From NCBI GenBank assembly GCA_947498355.1, contig CANMKA010000025.1, positions 1-56,762 on the forward strand: DNA of 56,762 nt, written 5' to 3'. This document shows positions 33,751 to 43,338 of this stretch, in pieces. The notes under the pieces are model-generated. The model was not told where the DNA came from. It saw only the letters and a list, made by a program, of their open reading frames with translations, and searched no databases. Origin of the DNA: an uncultured Paraglaciecola sp. GTDB lineage: Bacteria; Pseudomonadota; Gammaproteobacteria; Enterobacterales; Alteromonadaceae. Each line of letters starts with the position of its first letter. Within the stretch, counting starts at the first letter, position 1. A program made the position numbers and the translations under genes.

Positions 33751-34782
33751 TTAAGAATGAGTTGTTTGGTACATAGCGTGACAGGTGTCTAACATGCGAT
33801 TAGCAAAGCCCCATTCATTGTCACACCAAACAAGTGTTTTTACTAAATGCTTGTGGCTGACACGGGTTTGAGTGCCGTCAACAATGCAAGAATGTGGTGC
33901 ATGATTAAAATCACAAGAGACCAATGGTTGGTCAGTGTAGTCTAAAATTCCAGCTAGGGCGCCATGCTGCGCTTCAATTAGGACTCGGTTCACCCCCTCG
34001 ATATCCGTCGCAGTATCCAAGGTCACGCTCAAATCCATAGCTGTCACATTAACCGTGGGTACGCGCACAGCAATCGCTTCAAACTTACCAGCGAATTTAG
34101 GCAAAATTCGTTCAATACCTGCAGCCAATTTAGTATCAACGGGAATAATCGACTGGCTGGCAGCTCGCGTTAACCGTAAATCAGAATGGTATGCATCAAT
34201 AACTTGTTGGTCATGCATAGAAGAGTGAATCGTAGTGATTGTGCCACTATTTACGCCAAACGCCTGATCTAGGGTCTGAATGATTGGCACAATACAATTA
34301 GTAGTGCACGAGCCATTCGATACTATGACATCAGATGGCGTAAGAATATGCTGGTTAATACCATAAATAATAGTTGCATCAACGTCTGAACTAGCAGGCT
34401 CTGAAAATAGTACTTTTTTTGCACCTTGAGCAATATGCGCAAGACCTGCTTCTCGGGTACCGTGAACACCTGTGCATTCTAAAACTATGTCTACCGCATG
34501 ACTGTGCCAATCGATATCTTCAATATTTGGCGCATGAATAAGGGCAATGCTATCTTCATCCACCTTGAGCCTATGTTGGCCATTGGGACCTTCTGTTAAA
34601 TCAACAGGAAACCCAAAGCGACCATGGGCAGTATCGTACTTTAATAGGTGAGCAATACCTCCTGGTGCAGCCGTCTCGTTAATGGCAACCACTTTAAACG
34701 TATCGTTACGGCCAGACTCGTATAAGGCCCTAAGTACATTTCTGCCTATTCTTCCAAAACCGTTAATCGCTATTCGGATCAT
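33751..34782 (-). CDS. epd: Erythrose-4-phosphate dehydrogenase
   Basis: This 343-residue GAPDH-superfamily enzyme is Epd rather than GapA. It has [40 protein letters not shown] with the catalytic Cys, [20 protein letters not shown] and [20 protein letters not shown], the Epd-specific block. It oxidises erythrose 4-phosphate to 4-phosphoerythronate for pyridoxal 5'-phosphate synthesis. ATG 34782 (MIRIAI) aligns with the E. coli start; an upstream ATG at 34791 gives MGS. It sits between tkt and pgk. Confidence 0.95.
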   Translation of the reverse strand: MIRIAINGFGRIGRNVLRALYESGRNDTFKVVAINETAAPGGIAHLLKYDTAHGRFGFPVDLTEGPNGQHRLKVDEDSIALIHAPNIEDIDWHSHAVDIVLECTGVHGTREAGLAHIAQGAKKVLFSEPASSDVDATIIYGINQHILTPSDVIVSNGSCTTNCIVPIIQTLDQAFGVNSGTITTIHSSMHDQQVIDAYHSDLRLTRAASQSIIPVDTKLAAGIERILPKFAGKFEAIAVRVPTVNVTAMDLSVTLDTATDIEGVNRVLIEAQHGALAGILDYTDQPLVSCDFNHAPHSCIVDGTQTRVSHKHLVKTLVWCDNEWGFANRMLDTCHAMYQTTHS

Positions 34783-34825
34783 ACTTCCCATTTAAATCAG
34801 TAACTGCGCAAAAAATCAAAAAGAA

Positions 34826-34847
34826 AGGGCGCTAAATATAGCGCCCT
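34826..34847 (-). terminator. Terminator between tkt and epd
   Basis: AGGGCGCTA (34826-34834) pairs with TAGCGCCCT (34839-34847). On the minus strand the stem is followed by T-rich CTTTTTGATTTTTT. It should at least partly separate tkt from the epd-pgk transcript. Confidence 0.85.
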
Positions 34848-34921
34848 ATTTTACCTGTAGTCACAATTTATTACAGCTTTAAAACCTGTAAAATTGTACC
34901 TCGGCTTTGATACGAGTGTAG

Positions 34922-36913
34922 TTACAGGCCTTTTGCTGCTTCGACTACGGCATCAGTTGTGATCCCGAAATGCTTAAGCAACTCACCACCTGGTGCAGAC
35001 TCACCAAAGGTGCTCATACCTACGATAGCGCCGTTGAAGCCAACGTATTTATGCCAGTAATCAACATGAGCAGCTTCAACCGCAACACGTTTAACCACAG
35101 AGCTAGGCAATACAGCTTCTTTATATTCCGCATCTTGCTTTTCAAATACGCTAGTACTTGGCATAGACACAACGCGTGCTGCAATACCTTCGGCTGCAAG
35201 TTTCTCAGCAGCATCAACACTGATACCAACCTCAGAGCCGGTTGCAATAATAATCACATCAGGCGTACCGGCTGTATCTTTAAGTACATAACCACCACGA
35301 GCAATGTCTTTAACTTGCTGAGCATCACGTGCTTGAGCAGGTAAACCTTGACGACTAAATACAAGTGACGTTGGTCCGTCCTTACGCTCTAGCGCTGATT
35401 TCCAAGCTGTAGCAGTTTCAGCTGCGTCACATGGACGCCATGTGTCCATGTTTGGCGTTAGACGCAAGTTAGCAATTTGCTCAATAGGTTGGTGAGTTGG
35501 GCCATCTTCGCCCTGACCAATAGAGTCATGAGTATAAACTTGAATGTTTGGAATACCCATTAGGGCTGACATACGTAACGCATTACGCGCATATTCCATA
35601 AACATAAGGAAAGTTGCACCGTAAGGACGGAAACCACCATGTAAGCCAATACCGTTCATGATAGACGTCATACCGAATTCACGTACACCGTAGTACACGT
35701 AGTTTCCACTAGCATCTTCGGCAGTTAACCCTTTAGCTCCAGACCAAAGTGTTAGATTTGAACCCGCTAAGTCGGCTGAGCCACCTAAGACTTCTGGTAA
35801 TTGACTTGCGAAAGCTTCGATTGAATTTTGCGAGGCTTTACGGCTAGCAATGTTTTCAGCTTTGTCTTGGCACTCTTGAATAAAAGCATCAGCTTTTGCA
35901 GAGAAGTCTGCTGGCAAATCGCCATTGACACGACGCGTAAATTCACTTGCTAACTCAGGGAAAGCTGCGGCGTAAGCGTCAAATTTAGCGTTCCAATCTT
36001 GTTCTTTACTTGCCCCAGCAGTTTTGGCATCCCAACCTTCATAAACATCAGCAGGAACTTCGAAAGGTGCGTGTGGCCAACCTAAGAATTCGCGTGCTGC
36101 AGCAATTTCTGCATCACCAAGAGGTGCGCCGTGACAGTCGTGGCTACCAGACTTGTTTGGTGAACCAAATCCAATAATAGTTTTACAACAAATCATAGTT
36201 GGCTTGTCTGTCACCGCTTTAGCCGCAGCAATGGCGTCGGCAATGGCTTGAGGATCGTGACCGTCAACATCAGCAATCACGTGCCAGCCGTATGCTTCGA
36301 AACGTGCTGGCGTGTTATCTGTAAACCAACCTTCTACTTCACCGTCGATAGAAATACCGTTGTCATCCCAAAATGCAACCAATTTGCCTAAGCCCAAGGT
36401 ACCAGCTAAAGAACAGGCTTCGTGAGATACCCCTTCCATTAAGCAACCATCACCCAAGAAGCAATAAGTAAAGTGATCAACAATGTCATGACCAGGCTGG
36501 TTGAACTGTGCTGCTAACGTTTTCTCAGCAATAGCCATACCCACAGCATTACAGATACCTTGGCCTAGAGGGCCAGTAGTGGTTTCAACACCGGCAGTGT
36601 AACCATACTCAGGGTGACCCGGGGTTTTTGAATGTAGTTGTCTAAATTGTGCCAATTCTTCAATAGGCAAATCATAACCAGATAAATGCAGCAAAGAATA
36701 AATCAACATTGAGCCGTGACCATTAGACAATACGAAACGGTCTCTGTTAGCCCATTCTGGGTTAGTCGGGTTATGGTTTAGGAAATCACTCCATAAAACT
36801 TGAGCGATATCTGCCATTCCCATAGGTGCACCTGGATGACCAGAGTTGGCTTTTTGAACGGCATCCATACTTAAAGCACGTATGGCGTTGGCGAGGTCTT
36901 TGCGTGAAGGCAT
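34922..36913 (-). CDS. tkt: Transketolase
   Basis: The 663-residue thiamine-diphosphate enzyme of the pentose-phosphate pathway is complete. It begins [20 protein letters not shown], with [17 protein letters not shown], the ThDP motif [20 protein letters not shown]...DDN, then [20 protein letters not shown] and [20 protein letters not shown]. Length matches E. coli TktA (663). It leads the tkt-epd-pgk block and is divergent from metK, 302 bp away. Confidence 0.97.
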   Translation of the reverse strand: MPSRKDLANAIRALSMDAVQKANSGHPGAPMGMADIAQVLWSDFLNHNPTNPEWANRDRFVLSNGHGSMLIYSLLHLSGYDLPIEELAQFRQLHSKTPGHPEYGYTAGVETTTGPLGQGICNAVGMAIAEKTLAAQFNQPGHDIVDHFTYCFLGDGCLMEGVSHEACSLAGTLGLGKLVAFWDDNGISIDGEVEGWFTDNTPARFEAYGWHVIADVDGHDPQAIADAIAAAKAVTDKPTMICCKTIIGFGSPNKSGSHDCHGAPLGDAEIAAAREFLGWPHAPFEVPADVYEGWDAKTAGASKEQDWNAKFDAYAAAFPELASEFTRRVNGDLPADFSAKADAFIQECQDKAENIASRKASQNSIEAFASQLPEVLGGSADLAGSNLTLWSGAKGLTAEDASGNYVYYGVREFGMTSIMNGIGLHGGFRPYGATFLMFMEYARNALRMSALMGIPNIQVYTHDSIGQGEDGPTHQPIEQIANLRLTPNMDTWRPCDAAETATAWKSALERKDGPTSLVFSRQGLPAQARDAQQVKDIARGGYVLKDTAGTPDVIIIATGSEVGISVDAAEKLAAEGIAARVVSMPSTSVFEKQDAEYKEAVLPSSVVKRVAVEAAHVDYWHKYVGFNGAIVGMSTFGESAPGGELLKHFGITTDAVVEAAKGL

Positions 36914-37123
36914 GTTGTCTCCTGACTGGTTCGTAAAAAGAGGTCAAAACTAATCTAAAAAACGTAACGAGAAGTATAAGCCCCAAAATAGCTGGCTATT
37001 TTGTATTAGCAAAGTCATAACTGCAAACAGAAAACGCTTACGAAAGCCTTTTTTTATATGTCTTTTCTTCACACCTTAGTAAAAACCAGTGCTAGATAGT
37101 AAGAAAACAGCTCACAGCCGTTT

Positions 37124-37147
37124 GGACGTCTAGAAGTAAAGACTGGT
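37124..37147 (+). promoter_or_regulatory. MetJ-box-like array and promoter of metK
   Basis: Three contiguous 8-mers read GGACGTCT, AGAAGTAA, AGACTGGT against the MetJ box AGACGTCT (7, 5 and 5 matches). A perfect TATAAT at 37153-37158 follows five bases later, so MetJ would cover the -35 region. metK is a classic MetJ target. The ATG is 58 bp past the TATAAT. Confidence 0.65.
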
Positions 37148-37215
37148 ATTTCTATAATAACTTGCTAGAATGTGCCAAATTATTTTCGATGAATTCACTT
37201 AAGTAAGGCAAAACT

Positions 37216-38361
37216 ATGACTGCGCATTTATTCACTTCGGAATCTGTTTCTGAAGGCCACCCAGATAAAATAGCTGACCAAATCTCAGATGCCGTGCTTG
37301 ATGCAATACTTACACAAGACCCCAAAGCTCGCGTTGCCTGCGAAACCTTTGTCAAAACCGGTATGGTGTTAGTAGGCGGTGAAGTGACTACCTCTGCTTG
37401 GGTAGACATAGAAGAAATTACTCGAAAAACAGTTAAAGACATAGGTTACGTGCATTCAGACATGGGCTTTGATGCTGACTCGTGTGCTATTTTAAACGCC
37501 ATAGGCAAACAGTCGCCAGACATCAACCAAGGGGTTGACCGCACATCTCCAGAAGAGCAAGGGGCTGGTGACCAAGGGTTAATGTTTGGCTATGCAAGTA
37601 ATGAAACAGACGTACTTATGCCTGCACCTATTACCTATTCGCACCGCTTAGTAAAACGCCAATCTGAAGTGCGAAAAGACGGCACCTTACCTTGGCTTCG
37701 CCCCGATGCGAAAAGCCAAGTCACATTTGTATACGAAGACGGTAAGCCAGTAGGCGTAGACGCAGTGGTATTATCGACCCAACACTGTGATTCAATTAGC
37801 ACCAGTGATTTACGCGAAGCCGTAATGGAAGAAATCATCAAACCTGTACTGCCAGAAAAGTGGCTATCAGATAAAACCAAGTACTTTATTAATCCAACGG
37901 GTCGCTTTGTAATCGGTGGCCCTATGGGCGATTGTGGCCTAACTGGTCGTAAAATCATTGTAGACACCTATGGCGGTATGGCGAGACACGGCGGTGGCGC
38001 TTTCTCTGGTAAAGATCCATCTAAAGTTGATCGTTCAGCGGCCTATGCAGGGCGCTACGTTGCAAAAAATATAGTGGCAGCAGGATTAGCAGATAAATGC
38101 GAAATCCAAGTATCTTATGCCATAGGCGTGGCTGAGCCGACCTCAATTAATGTCGATACGTTTGGGACGAGTAAAGTGTCCGAAGCCACATTAATTCAAC
38201 TTATTCGCGAGCATTTTGAGCTTAGACCATTTGGTTTAATTAAGATGTTAGACCTAGAACGTCCTATTTATCAGCCAACAGCTGCATATGGACACTTCGG
38301 TCGCGAAGAATTTCCTTGGGAAAAAACTGACTTAGCTGACGCCCTGAAAAACAGTCTTTAA
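37216..38361 (+). CDS. metK: S-adenosylmethionine synthetase
   Basis: The 381-residue enzyme makes SAM from methionine and ATP. Motifs are intact: [20 protein letters not shown] at the start, [32 protein letters not shown]. It is the usual 383-residue length. It is monocistronic: a MetJ-box array and TATAAT precede it and a terminator follows. Divergent from tkt, as in many Alteromonadales and Vibrio genomes. Confidence 0.97.
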   Translation: MTAHLFTSESVSEGHPDKIADQISDAVLDAILTQDPKARVACETFVKTGMVLVGGEVTTSAWVDIEEITRKTVKDIGYVHSDMGFDADSCAILNAIGKQSPDINQGVDRTSPEEQGAGDQGLMFGYASNETDVLMPAPITYSHRLVKRQSEVRKDGTLPWLRPDAKSQVTFVYEDGKPVGVDAVVLSTQHCDSISTSDLREAVMEEIIKPVLPEKWLSDKTKYFINPTGRFVIGGPMGDCGLTGRKIIVDTYGGMARHGGGAFSGKDPSKVDRSAAYAGRYVAKNIVAAGLADKCEIQVSYAIGVAEPTSINVDTFGTSKVSEATLIQLIREHFELRPFGLIKMLDLERPIYQPTAAYGHFGREEFPWEKTDLADALKNSL

Positions 38362-38382
38362 GCACAAAACAATATACCGATA

Positions 38383-38406
38383 AAAAGCCTCCCCCAGAGG
38401 CTTTTT
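38383..38406 (+). terminator. Terminator of metK
   Basis: AAAGCCTC (38384-38391) pairs with GAGGCTTT (38397-38404) and is followed by T residues, 22 bp after the stop. Confidence 0.93.
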
Positions 38407-38496
38407 TGGTTTTTAGCTAGGCTGCATTTGTAGACTGCTACTTTGCAGCTTAAAATAGACACCAAACACAACACTAAGTACCTAATAGGATGCATT

Positions 38497-39297
38497 ATGT
38501 TTGCAAAATCGTTATTCGCTATGTCTATAGCCGCTAGTTTGCTGGTTTCATCTTGTGCAGAATCGCCACTAGGTAGAAAACAACTTAAGCTTTTCCCCAG
38601 TGACCAACTTGCTGGCATGGGCCAACAAGCGTTTAATAGCATGAAAAGCGAACAAAAAATATCTACCCAACCCGTTAAAAATGCCTATGTACAGTGTATC
38701 GCTGATGCCATTACCAAACATGTATCTAAAGATGTGTTCGATGGCGATTGGGAGCTAGTGGTGTTCGACGAACCGCAAGTTAACGCTTTTGCCTTACCCG
38801 GTGGCAAAATCGGTGTTTACACTGGTTTACTAGACGTAGCAGAAAACCAACACCAGTTAGCCGCAGTTATTGGCCATGAAGTAGGCCATGTTATTGCTGA
38901 ACATGGTAACGAGAGAATGTCGAGCAGCAGCCTAATTGGACTTGGACTAGAAGTGACAAACCAAGTATTGAAAGCGAACGATGTAGCGAATAATCAGCTG
39001 ATTATGGCGGGCTTAGGTTTGGGAGCACAAGTAGGCGTCCAGTTACCCTTTGGTCGAACTCATGAATCAGAAGCTGATTTAATTGGTTTAGATTTAATGG
39101 CGCAAGCTGGCTTTAACCCAACAGAATCTGTAGAACTTTGGGTTAATATGGACAAAGCAGGCGGTGAAAAACGTCAACCTGAATGGTTATCTACTCATCC
39201 TCTTCCTTCAACTCGGATAAGCCAACTAAATGCTAATATGCCAGCAGCTAAAGCCAAGTATGTCAGCGCTACCGACAGACCTAATTGCAAGAGCTAA
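38497..39297 (+). CDS. M48-family metallopeptidase lipoprotein
   Basis: The 266-residue protein has a lipoprotein signal (lipobox VSSC, Cys20), then a peptidase M48 domain with zinc motif HEVGH (127-131) and the third ligand Glu in HESEADLIG (~190). It resembles the LoiP/YcaL group of periplasmic Zn peptidases that act on misassembled outer-membrane proteins. ATG 38497 is chosen: TAGGA lies 6 bases upstream and the signal peptide begins there; the frame to 38443 lacks a site. The gene is closed by a terminator. The substrate is not known. Confidence 0.92.
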   Translation: MFAKSLFAMSIAASLLVSSCAESPLGRKQLKLFPSDQLAGMGQQAFNSMKSEQKISTQPVKNAYVQCIADAITKHVSKDVFDGDWELVVFDEPQVNAFALPGGKIGVYTGLLDVAENQHQLAAVIGHEVGHVIAEHGNERMSSSSLIGLGLEVTNQVLKANDVANNQLIMAGLGLGAQVGVQLPFGRTHESEADLIGLDLMAQAGFNPTESVELWVNMDKAGGEKRQPEWLSTHPLPSTRISQLNANMPAAKAKYVSATDRPNCKS

Positions 39298-39310
39298 AAA
39301 CCTCACAAAT

Positions 39311-39340
39311 AAAAAGACCGATATAAAAATCGGTCTTTTT
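39311..39340. terminator. Bidirectional terminator between M48 gene and mscS
   Basis: AAAAAGACCGAT (39311-39322) pairs with ATCGGTCTTTTT (39329-39340); A- and T-tracts on both sides serve the convergent genes. Confidence 0.93.
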
Positions 39341-39357
39341 TAGAAGAAGAAACGTAA

Positions 39358-40182
39358 TTAGTCTTCTTTTTGGATATGTACATCCATTTGCGGGAATGGA
39401 ATTGAAATACCTGCTGCATCAAACTTAAGTTTAACTTGCTCAGTATAATCAAATTTAACGCCCCAAAAATCAGACGTTGCCGCCCAAGGACGAACCACAA
39501 AGTTAACACTGCTGTCAGCAAGTTCTGCTACTGCAATAGTCACCGCTGGATCTTTCAAAATACGTTCATCTGCATCTGCTATTTCTTGCAAGATTTGCTT
39601 AGCAAGCTTGATATCACTGTCGTAGCCAATACCAAATACCATGTCTACACGGCGGGTTTCTTTTGCCGAATAGTTAGTAATATTGCCACTGTAAATTGAA
39701 CCGTTAGGCACAATGATCTCTTTATTATCAGGCGAACATAAAAGGGTAGTAAAAATACTGATATTTTTAACCACACCCGCTGTGCCGCCAGCTTCAATGA
39801 AATCACCTGCTTTAAATGGTTTAAATACAAGCAACATAACACCTGCCGCAAAGTTTTGTAACGAACCTTGTAAAGACAAGCCTATTGCTAAACCGGCAGC
39901 ACCTAAAATCGCAACCAAAGAGGTAGTATCTACGCCTAATCTGTCTAGTGCAGCGACAATGACGAACAGCATTAGTATTGCGTTAACTATCGCTTTTAGG
40001 AAATCTACCAGCATGTCGTCATATTTAGAGCGTGCGAGTAGTTTGCCTACTAAATTAACTAATACGCCAACTATGATTTTACCAACAATATAAATAGCTA
40101 GGGCAGTAACAATATTGATCGCCCAAGGAATCGCATACGCATCCACCAATTCAGACATTCTTTCTGCATCAAACTCAAACAT
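39358..40182 (-). CDS. mscS: Small-conductance mechanosensitive channel (MscS)
   Basis: The 274-residue inner-membrane channel matches the short MscS type (E. coli 286). Three membrane helices are present, with the Gly/Ala-packed pore helix TM3 (ILGAAGLAIGLSLQGSLQNF) and a cytoplasmic beta/mixed domain (GTAGVVKNISIFTTLLCSPD, NKEIIVPNGSIYSGNITNYS). It opens on hypo-osmotic shock. It is single, ended by the terminator shared with the M48 gene. It ends in PQMDVHIQKED. Confidence 0.95.
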   Translation of the reverse strand: MFEFDAERMSELVDAYAIPWAINIVTALAIYIVGKIIVGVLVNLVGKLLARSKYDDMLVDFLKAIVNAILMLFVIVAALDRLGVDTTSLVAILGAAGLAIGLSLQGSLQNFAAGVMLLVFKPFKAGDFIEAGGTAGVVKNISIFTTLLCSPDNKEIIVPNGSIYSGNITNYSAKETRRVDMVFGIGYDSDIKLAKQILQEIADADERILKDPAVTIAVAELADSSVNFVVRPWAATSDFWGVKFDYTEQVKLKFDAAGISIPFPQMDVHIQKED

Positions 40183-40411
40183 TTTTTTCTCCTTTAATGT
40201 AAGTTTCGCGAATGGTACTACATGTTCAATCTAATACCAATTAGCAAAAAGACGCATTTAAATACGGCCGTTTTAATAAGGTTAAAAACGCAGTTACATA
40301 GCTAACAAGTAACTCTTTGGCGACAATGATTTGAGACCAGATGTTTTTGATGTATTATATCTGCGCCTTGTTTACAGGCTATCAACTAAGTATTTTTTAA
40401 AGGAACTGAAA

Positions 40412-40582
40412 ATGTCTTTAGTGTATTTTTTAATTTTTGCCCTATTGCTGCTTTTTGGGTTTGCCTTGTCCAGAGAAACAGGAAAGAACACTAAGCATGG
40501 GCGCAAAGATAATAACGCCACGAGTAAAAATACAAGTTTGTCTCCGCAGCTTGGTTTATCCAAAGTTAACGTTACAAATTAG
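40412..40582 (+). CDS. Small single-span membrane protein
   Basis: The 56-residue protein starts at ATG 40412 with AAAGGAAC 7 bases upstream. It has one transmembrane helix (LVYFLIFALLLLFGFALS), followed by a basic, Lys/Asn/Ser-rich tail (GKNTKHGRKDNNATSKNTSL), so the C-terminus is predicted in the cytoplasm. I know no family. A hairpin terminator just after the stop supports a real gene. The longer frame from 40331 lacks a ribosome site. Confidence 0.65.
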   Translation: MSLVYFLIFALLLLFGFALSRETGKNTKHGRKDNNATSKNTSLSPQLGLSKVNVTN

Positions 40583-40590
40583 TATTTGAT

Positions 40591-40625
40591 AAATGGTCGA
40601 GGTTTGGAACCAGCCTCTACCATTT
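40591..40625 (+). terminator. Hairpin after the small membrane protein
   Basis: AAATGGTCGAGG (40591-40602) pairs with CCTCTACCATTT (40614-40625) with one mismatch. There is no long U-run, but it is 8 bp after the stop and matches a terminator position. Confidence 0.6.
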
Positions 40626-40790
40626 GTTATACCTTGCTGGTGCAGGCACAAGATATTAAATACAAAGGCCACGCATTTTCATTAATCTATCCGTAAGGAT
40701 GATAGTTTGCTCCGCTCAATGGAAACAAAGCACGTTATTCTTCTGGGCATAACACTCAATCTTTTAACTCTTTAGTTCTCAGGGACTAGC

Positions 40791-41519
40791 ATGCGAATAA
40801 GTAGAATATTTCACGCCTCACCTCTCGCCGTTGACCAACAAGTCGAATTATCAAAAGACGCGACCAATCATCTAGTGAATGTTCTTCGTGCCAAAGTGGA
40901 TCAACCCTTAGTGCTATTTAATGGTGACGGCAACGAATACAGCGCTCACTTGAGTGACATCTCCAAACGTAGTGCTTTTGCGACTATAGATTCTAAATTG
41001 TCCCTAAGCGTTGAATCACCTTTGCCTGTTCACTTAGGCCAGGGAGTATCTCGGGGTGACCGCATGGAATGGGTGATTCAAAAATCTGTCGAATTGGGCG
41101 TAGCAGAAATTACCCCTTTAGTGACTGAGCGATGTGGCCTAAAGCTATCGACTGAAAGATGGCAAAAAAAACACCAACAGTGGCAAAAGGTTCTAATATC
41201 GGCGTGTGAACAATGCGGGCGCAATGTCCTTCCCGTTCTACATCCAGTAGTCAACTTAACTGACTGGCTAACGCAGTCTACTAATCAATTGCGTCTAACT
41301 CTGCACCCTAGGGCACAAAGCGCCTTTAAACATATCAACTTGCCGCCTGCTGGCGCTAGATTATTAATTGGCCCGGAAGGAGGTTTTTCCGAACAAGAAG
41401 TTTATCAAACCGAGCAAAATGGCTTCAATTCGGTGCAACTCGGCCCAAGAGTATTGCGAACAGAAACCGCGGCTATTGCCGCTATTTCGGCTTTACAAGC
41501 GATTCATGGTGATTTGTAA
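40791..41519 (+). CDS. rsmE: 16S rRNA m3U1498 methyltransferase
   Basis: The 242-residue SPOUT-class enzyme methylates U1498 of 16S rRNA with SAM. N-terminal PUA-like barrel (RISRIFHASPLAVDQQVELS) and knot domain with LLIGPEGGFSEQEV and LGPRVLRTETAAIAAISALQ are typical of RsmE. Length matches E. coli (243). SD AGGGA precedes the ATG. It is 59 bp upstream of a histidine kinase on the same strand. Confidence 0.95.
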   Translation: MRISRIFHASPLAVDQQVELSKDATNHLVNVLRAKVDQPLVLFNGDGNEYSAHLSDISKRSAFATIDSKLSLSVESPLPVHLGQGVSRGDRMEWVIQKSVELGVAEITPLVTERCGLKLSTERWQKKHQQWQKVLISACEQCGRNVLPVLHPVVNLTDWLTQSTNQLRLTLHPRAQSAFKHINLPPAGARLLIGPEGGFSEQEVYQTEQNGFNSVQLGPRVLRTETAAIAAISALQAIHGDL

Positions 41520-41578
41520 GTTTACAATAAAATTACATATGCTAGATTATTCGATAATGTCCGTCTAACTAAGCTGAT

Positions 41579-43021
41579 ATGCAACCTACAACCTTGGCAG
41601 CTGCAAATAGTGACACCACAACATTCTTTGAATCTACGTTGGAACAGCAACGAGCCAATGCATTAGAATGTTTTTTAAATGGTAATGATCTCAATACCTG
41701 TATTCGAAAAATATGTGCGTCGTTAGAAAGCGAAACAGGGGCTTGGGCAGTCGTGACGGCTAATTTTGAGCATAAAAGTTCGACTTTTGATTCAGATCCC
41801 TACGCAAACCCACAACACCAAGCTATATGCGGCCCACTTTTAGCAGATTTAGTTCACTCTCACACAATTCCCTTGTTTAAGCTCATACAAGAGCATAAAC
41901 CTATTGTACTAAATAACGTAGAAAGCTCATTATTAGACCCTGCTGTCAAAAAGGTCCTAGCGGAATTCACTATACAGGCATTGTGGGTATTGCCCATTGA
42001 ATCTCAACATCACCAACTATCGGGTGCATTAATATTTTTATTCAATCAGCGCAATCCAGATAACCTAGTTGAACAAGAAGCCTTAAAACGAAGTGTAAAT
42101 AGCGTGTCAGCCATGCAACACTTTAGTGATAAAGAACAACAAAAAGCCCTAGTGCGCGCCGAGCAAGACGTTAAACAATCAAAAGAGCTATACGAATATC
42201 AGAATCTCAAAGTAGGGTTAGAAAAGGCCTTGTCACAACGAGACTTGATTCAAGAACAATTACTCGAGTTGGAAAAAATTGCGGTACTAGAAACCATGAT
42301 GTCGAGTTTCACTCATGAAATTAACACGCCTATTGGGGTGTCACTCACAGCATCGAGTTTTTTAAATGAATTACAACGAGAGTGCCTTCAAAAGTTAGAA
42401 GAAAACAAACTTAAGCGTTCTGAATTGTTAACCTACTTGCAAGAATGCAAAGAAGCGTCTCATATTATTCAACGCAACGTGCAGCGGGCAGATGAACTGA
42501 TCGCTACCTTCAAGCAGTTATCAGTCGACCAAGACAGCCAAGGTATTCGAACCTTTGACTTATGCGAATACGTACACGAATTACTGTTATCACTTAAACC
42601 CAAACTCAGACAATCCAACCATAACGTCTGTCTTGCCATTCCATCAGGCCTTCTAGTTACCAGTAAACCCGGGGCCATTGGCCAAATACTGACGAACTTT
42701 ATCACTAACTCGATTATTCATGGTTTTGAAAATATGCCTAAAGGTCGAATAACCATTGGAGCCTGCTTGCTTGATTCCGAGCGAAAACTAGCCATTACAT
42801 ATCAAGATAATGGTAAGGGGATGAACGAGCATGTTTTGAAAAATATCTATCGCCCGTTTTTCAGCGGCACCAAAAACCCAGAGAGCACAGGGCTAGGTTT
42901 ACATATTTGCAGTAACTTAGTCATAAAAGTCCTAAGAGGCTCAATTAGCTGCGAATCTAAAGAAGGTAAAGGCACAAGCTTCAATATAGAACTAGATAAC
43001 CTAAGCCCTAAGATCCCATAA
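41579..43021 (+). CDS. Cytoplasmic GAF-type sensor histidine kinase
   Basis: The 480-residue protein has no transmembrane segment. Residues ~20-180 resemble a GAF domain, followed by a coiled coil (~185-235). The kinase core has the H-box SSFTHEINTPIG (His246), N-box NFITNSIIHGFEN, G1 YQDNGKGMNEH, and G2 STGLGLHICSNLV. No response regulator is adjacent, so the partner is encoded elsewhere. There is no visible SD at the ATG; the start follows rsmE closely and may be translated from its mRNA. The ligand is unknown. Confidence 0.85.
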   Translation: MQPTTLAAANSDTTTFFESTLEQQRANALECFLNGNDLNTCIRKICASLESETGAWAVVTANFEHKSSTFDSDPYANPQHQAICGPLLADLVHSHTIPLFKLIQEHKPIVLNNVESSLLDPAVKKVLAEFTIQALWVLPIESQHHQLSGALIFLFNQRNPDNLVEQEALKRSVNSVSAMQHFSDKEQQKALVRAEQDVKQSKELYEYQNLKVGLEKALSQRDLIQEQLLELEKIAVLETMMSSFTHEINTPIGVSLTASSFLNELQRECLQKLEENKLKRSELLTYLQECKEASHIIQRNVQRADELIATFKQLSVDQDSQGIRTFDLCEYVHELLLSLKPKLRQSNHNVCLAIPSGLLVTSKPGAIGQILTNFITNSIIHGFENMPKGRITIGACLLDSERKLAITYQDNGKGMNEHVLKNIYRPFFSGTKNPESTGLGLHICSNLVIKVLRGSISCESKEGKGTSFNIELDNLSPKIP

Positions 43022-43063
43022 ACGCAGGCTCAAGCACCAAATGGCAGATCAACAGCTGCGTCT

Positions 43064-43149
43064 ACCGTGTAACCATGTAACCGTGTAACCGTGTAACCGT
43101 GTAACCGTGTAACCGTGTAACCGTGTAACCGTGTAACCGTGTAACCGTA
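43064..43149. repeat. 8-bp microsatellite (ACCGTGTA, ~10.7 copies)
   Basis: Near-perfect tandem copies of ACCGTGTA (one unit ACCATGTA near the start) follow the histidine kinase stop. As 8 is not a multiple of three, length changes would shift frames, but it lies outside genes, so any effect would be on RNA or spacing. The remaining gap up to 43255 contains TAATACC-type short repeats but no gene. Confidence 0.97.
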
Positions 43150-43255
43150 TAATTATAACCACAGTGCCAATCAATGTTTTTTCGAAATCTAATACCGTAA
43201 GTATACTTGGCCAAACCGAAAACTTATTACCAATTAAAACCAATCGGTATAAAAA

Positions 43256-43286
43256 ATGCCGCTACCAAAAAGGGAGCGGCATTTTA
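43256..43286. terminator. Terminator of serA (bidirectional)
   Basis: ATGCCGCT (43256-43263) pairs with AGCGGCAT (43275-43282); A-run on the left and TTTT on the right. It ends serA on the minus strand and also could stop histidine-kinase transcription. Confidence 0.88.
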
Positions 43287-43338
43287 TCGTTCTCTAATAC
43301 CAAGCTGTCAAACTAGCTATCAGTATAACGTATTGAGT

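Noticed and set aside
36914..37215. SAM riboswitch ahead of metK
   Set aside because: No kink-turn or SAM-aptamer motifs are seen; MetJ boxes explain regulation in gammaproteobacteria.
43064..43149. CRISPR array
   Set aside because: The units are contiguous 8-mers with no spacers and no cas genes; it is a microsatellite.
40230..43305. Scattered TAATACCAA short motifs as a regulatory element
   Set aside because: Such motifs are common background repeats in Alteromonadales intergenic DNA; position relative to genes is inconsistent.
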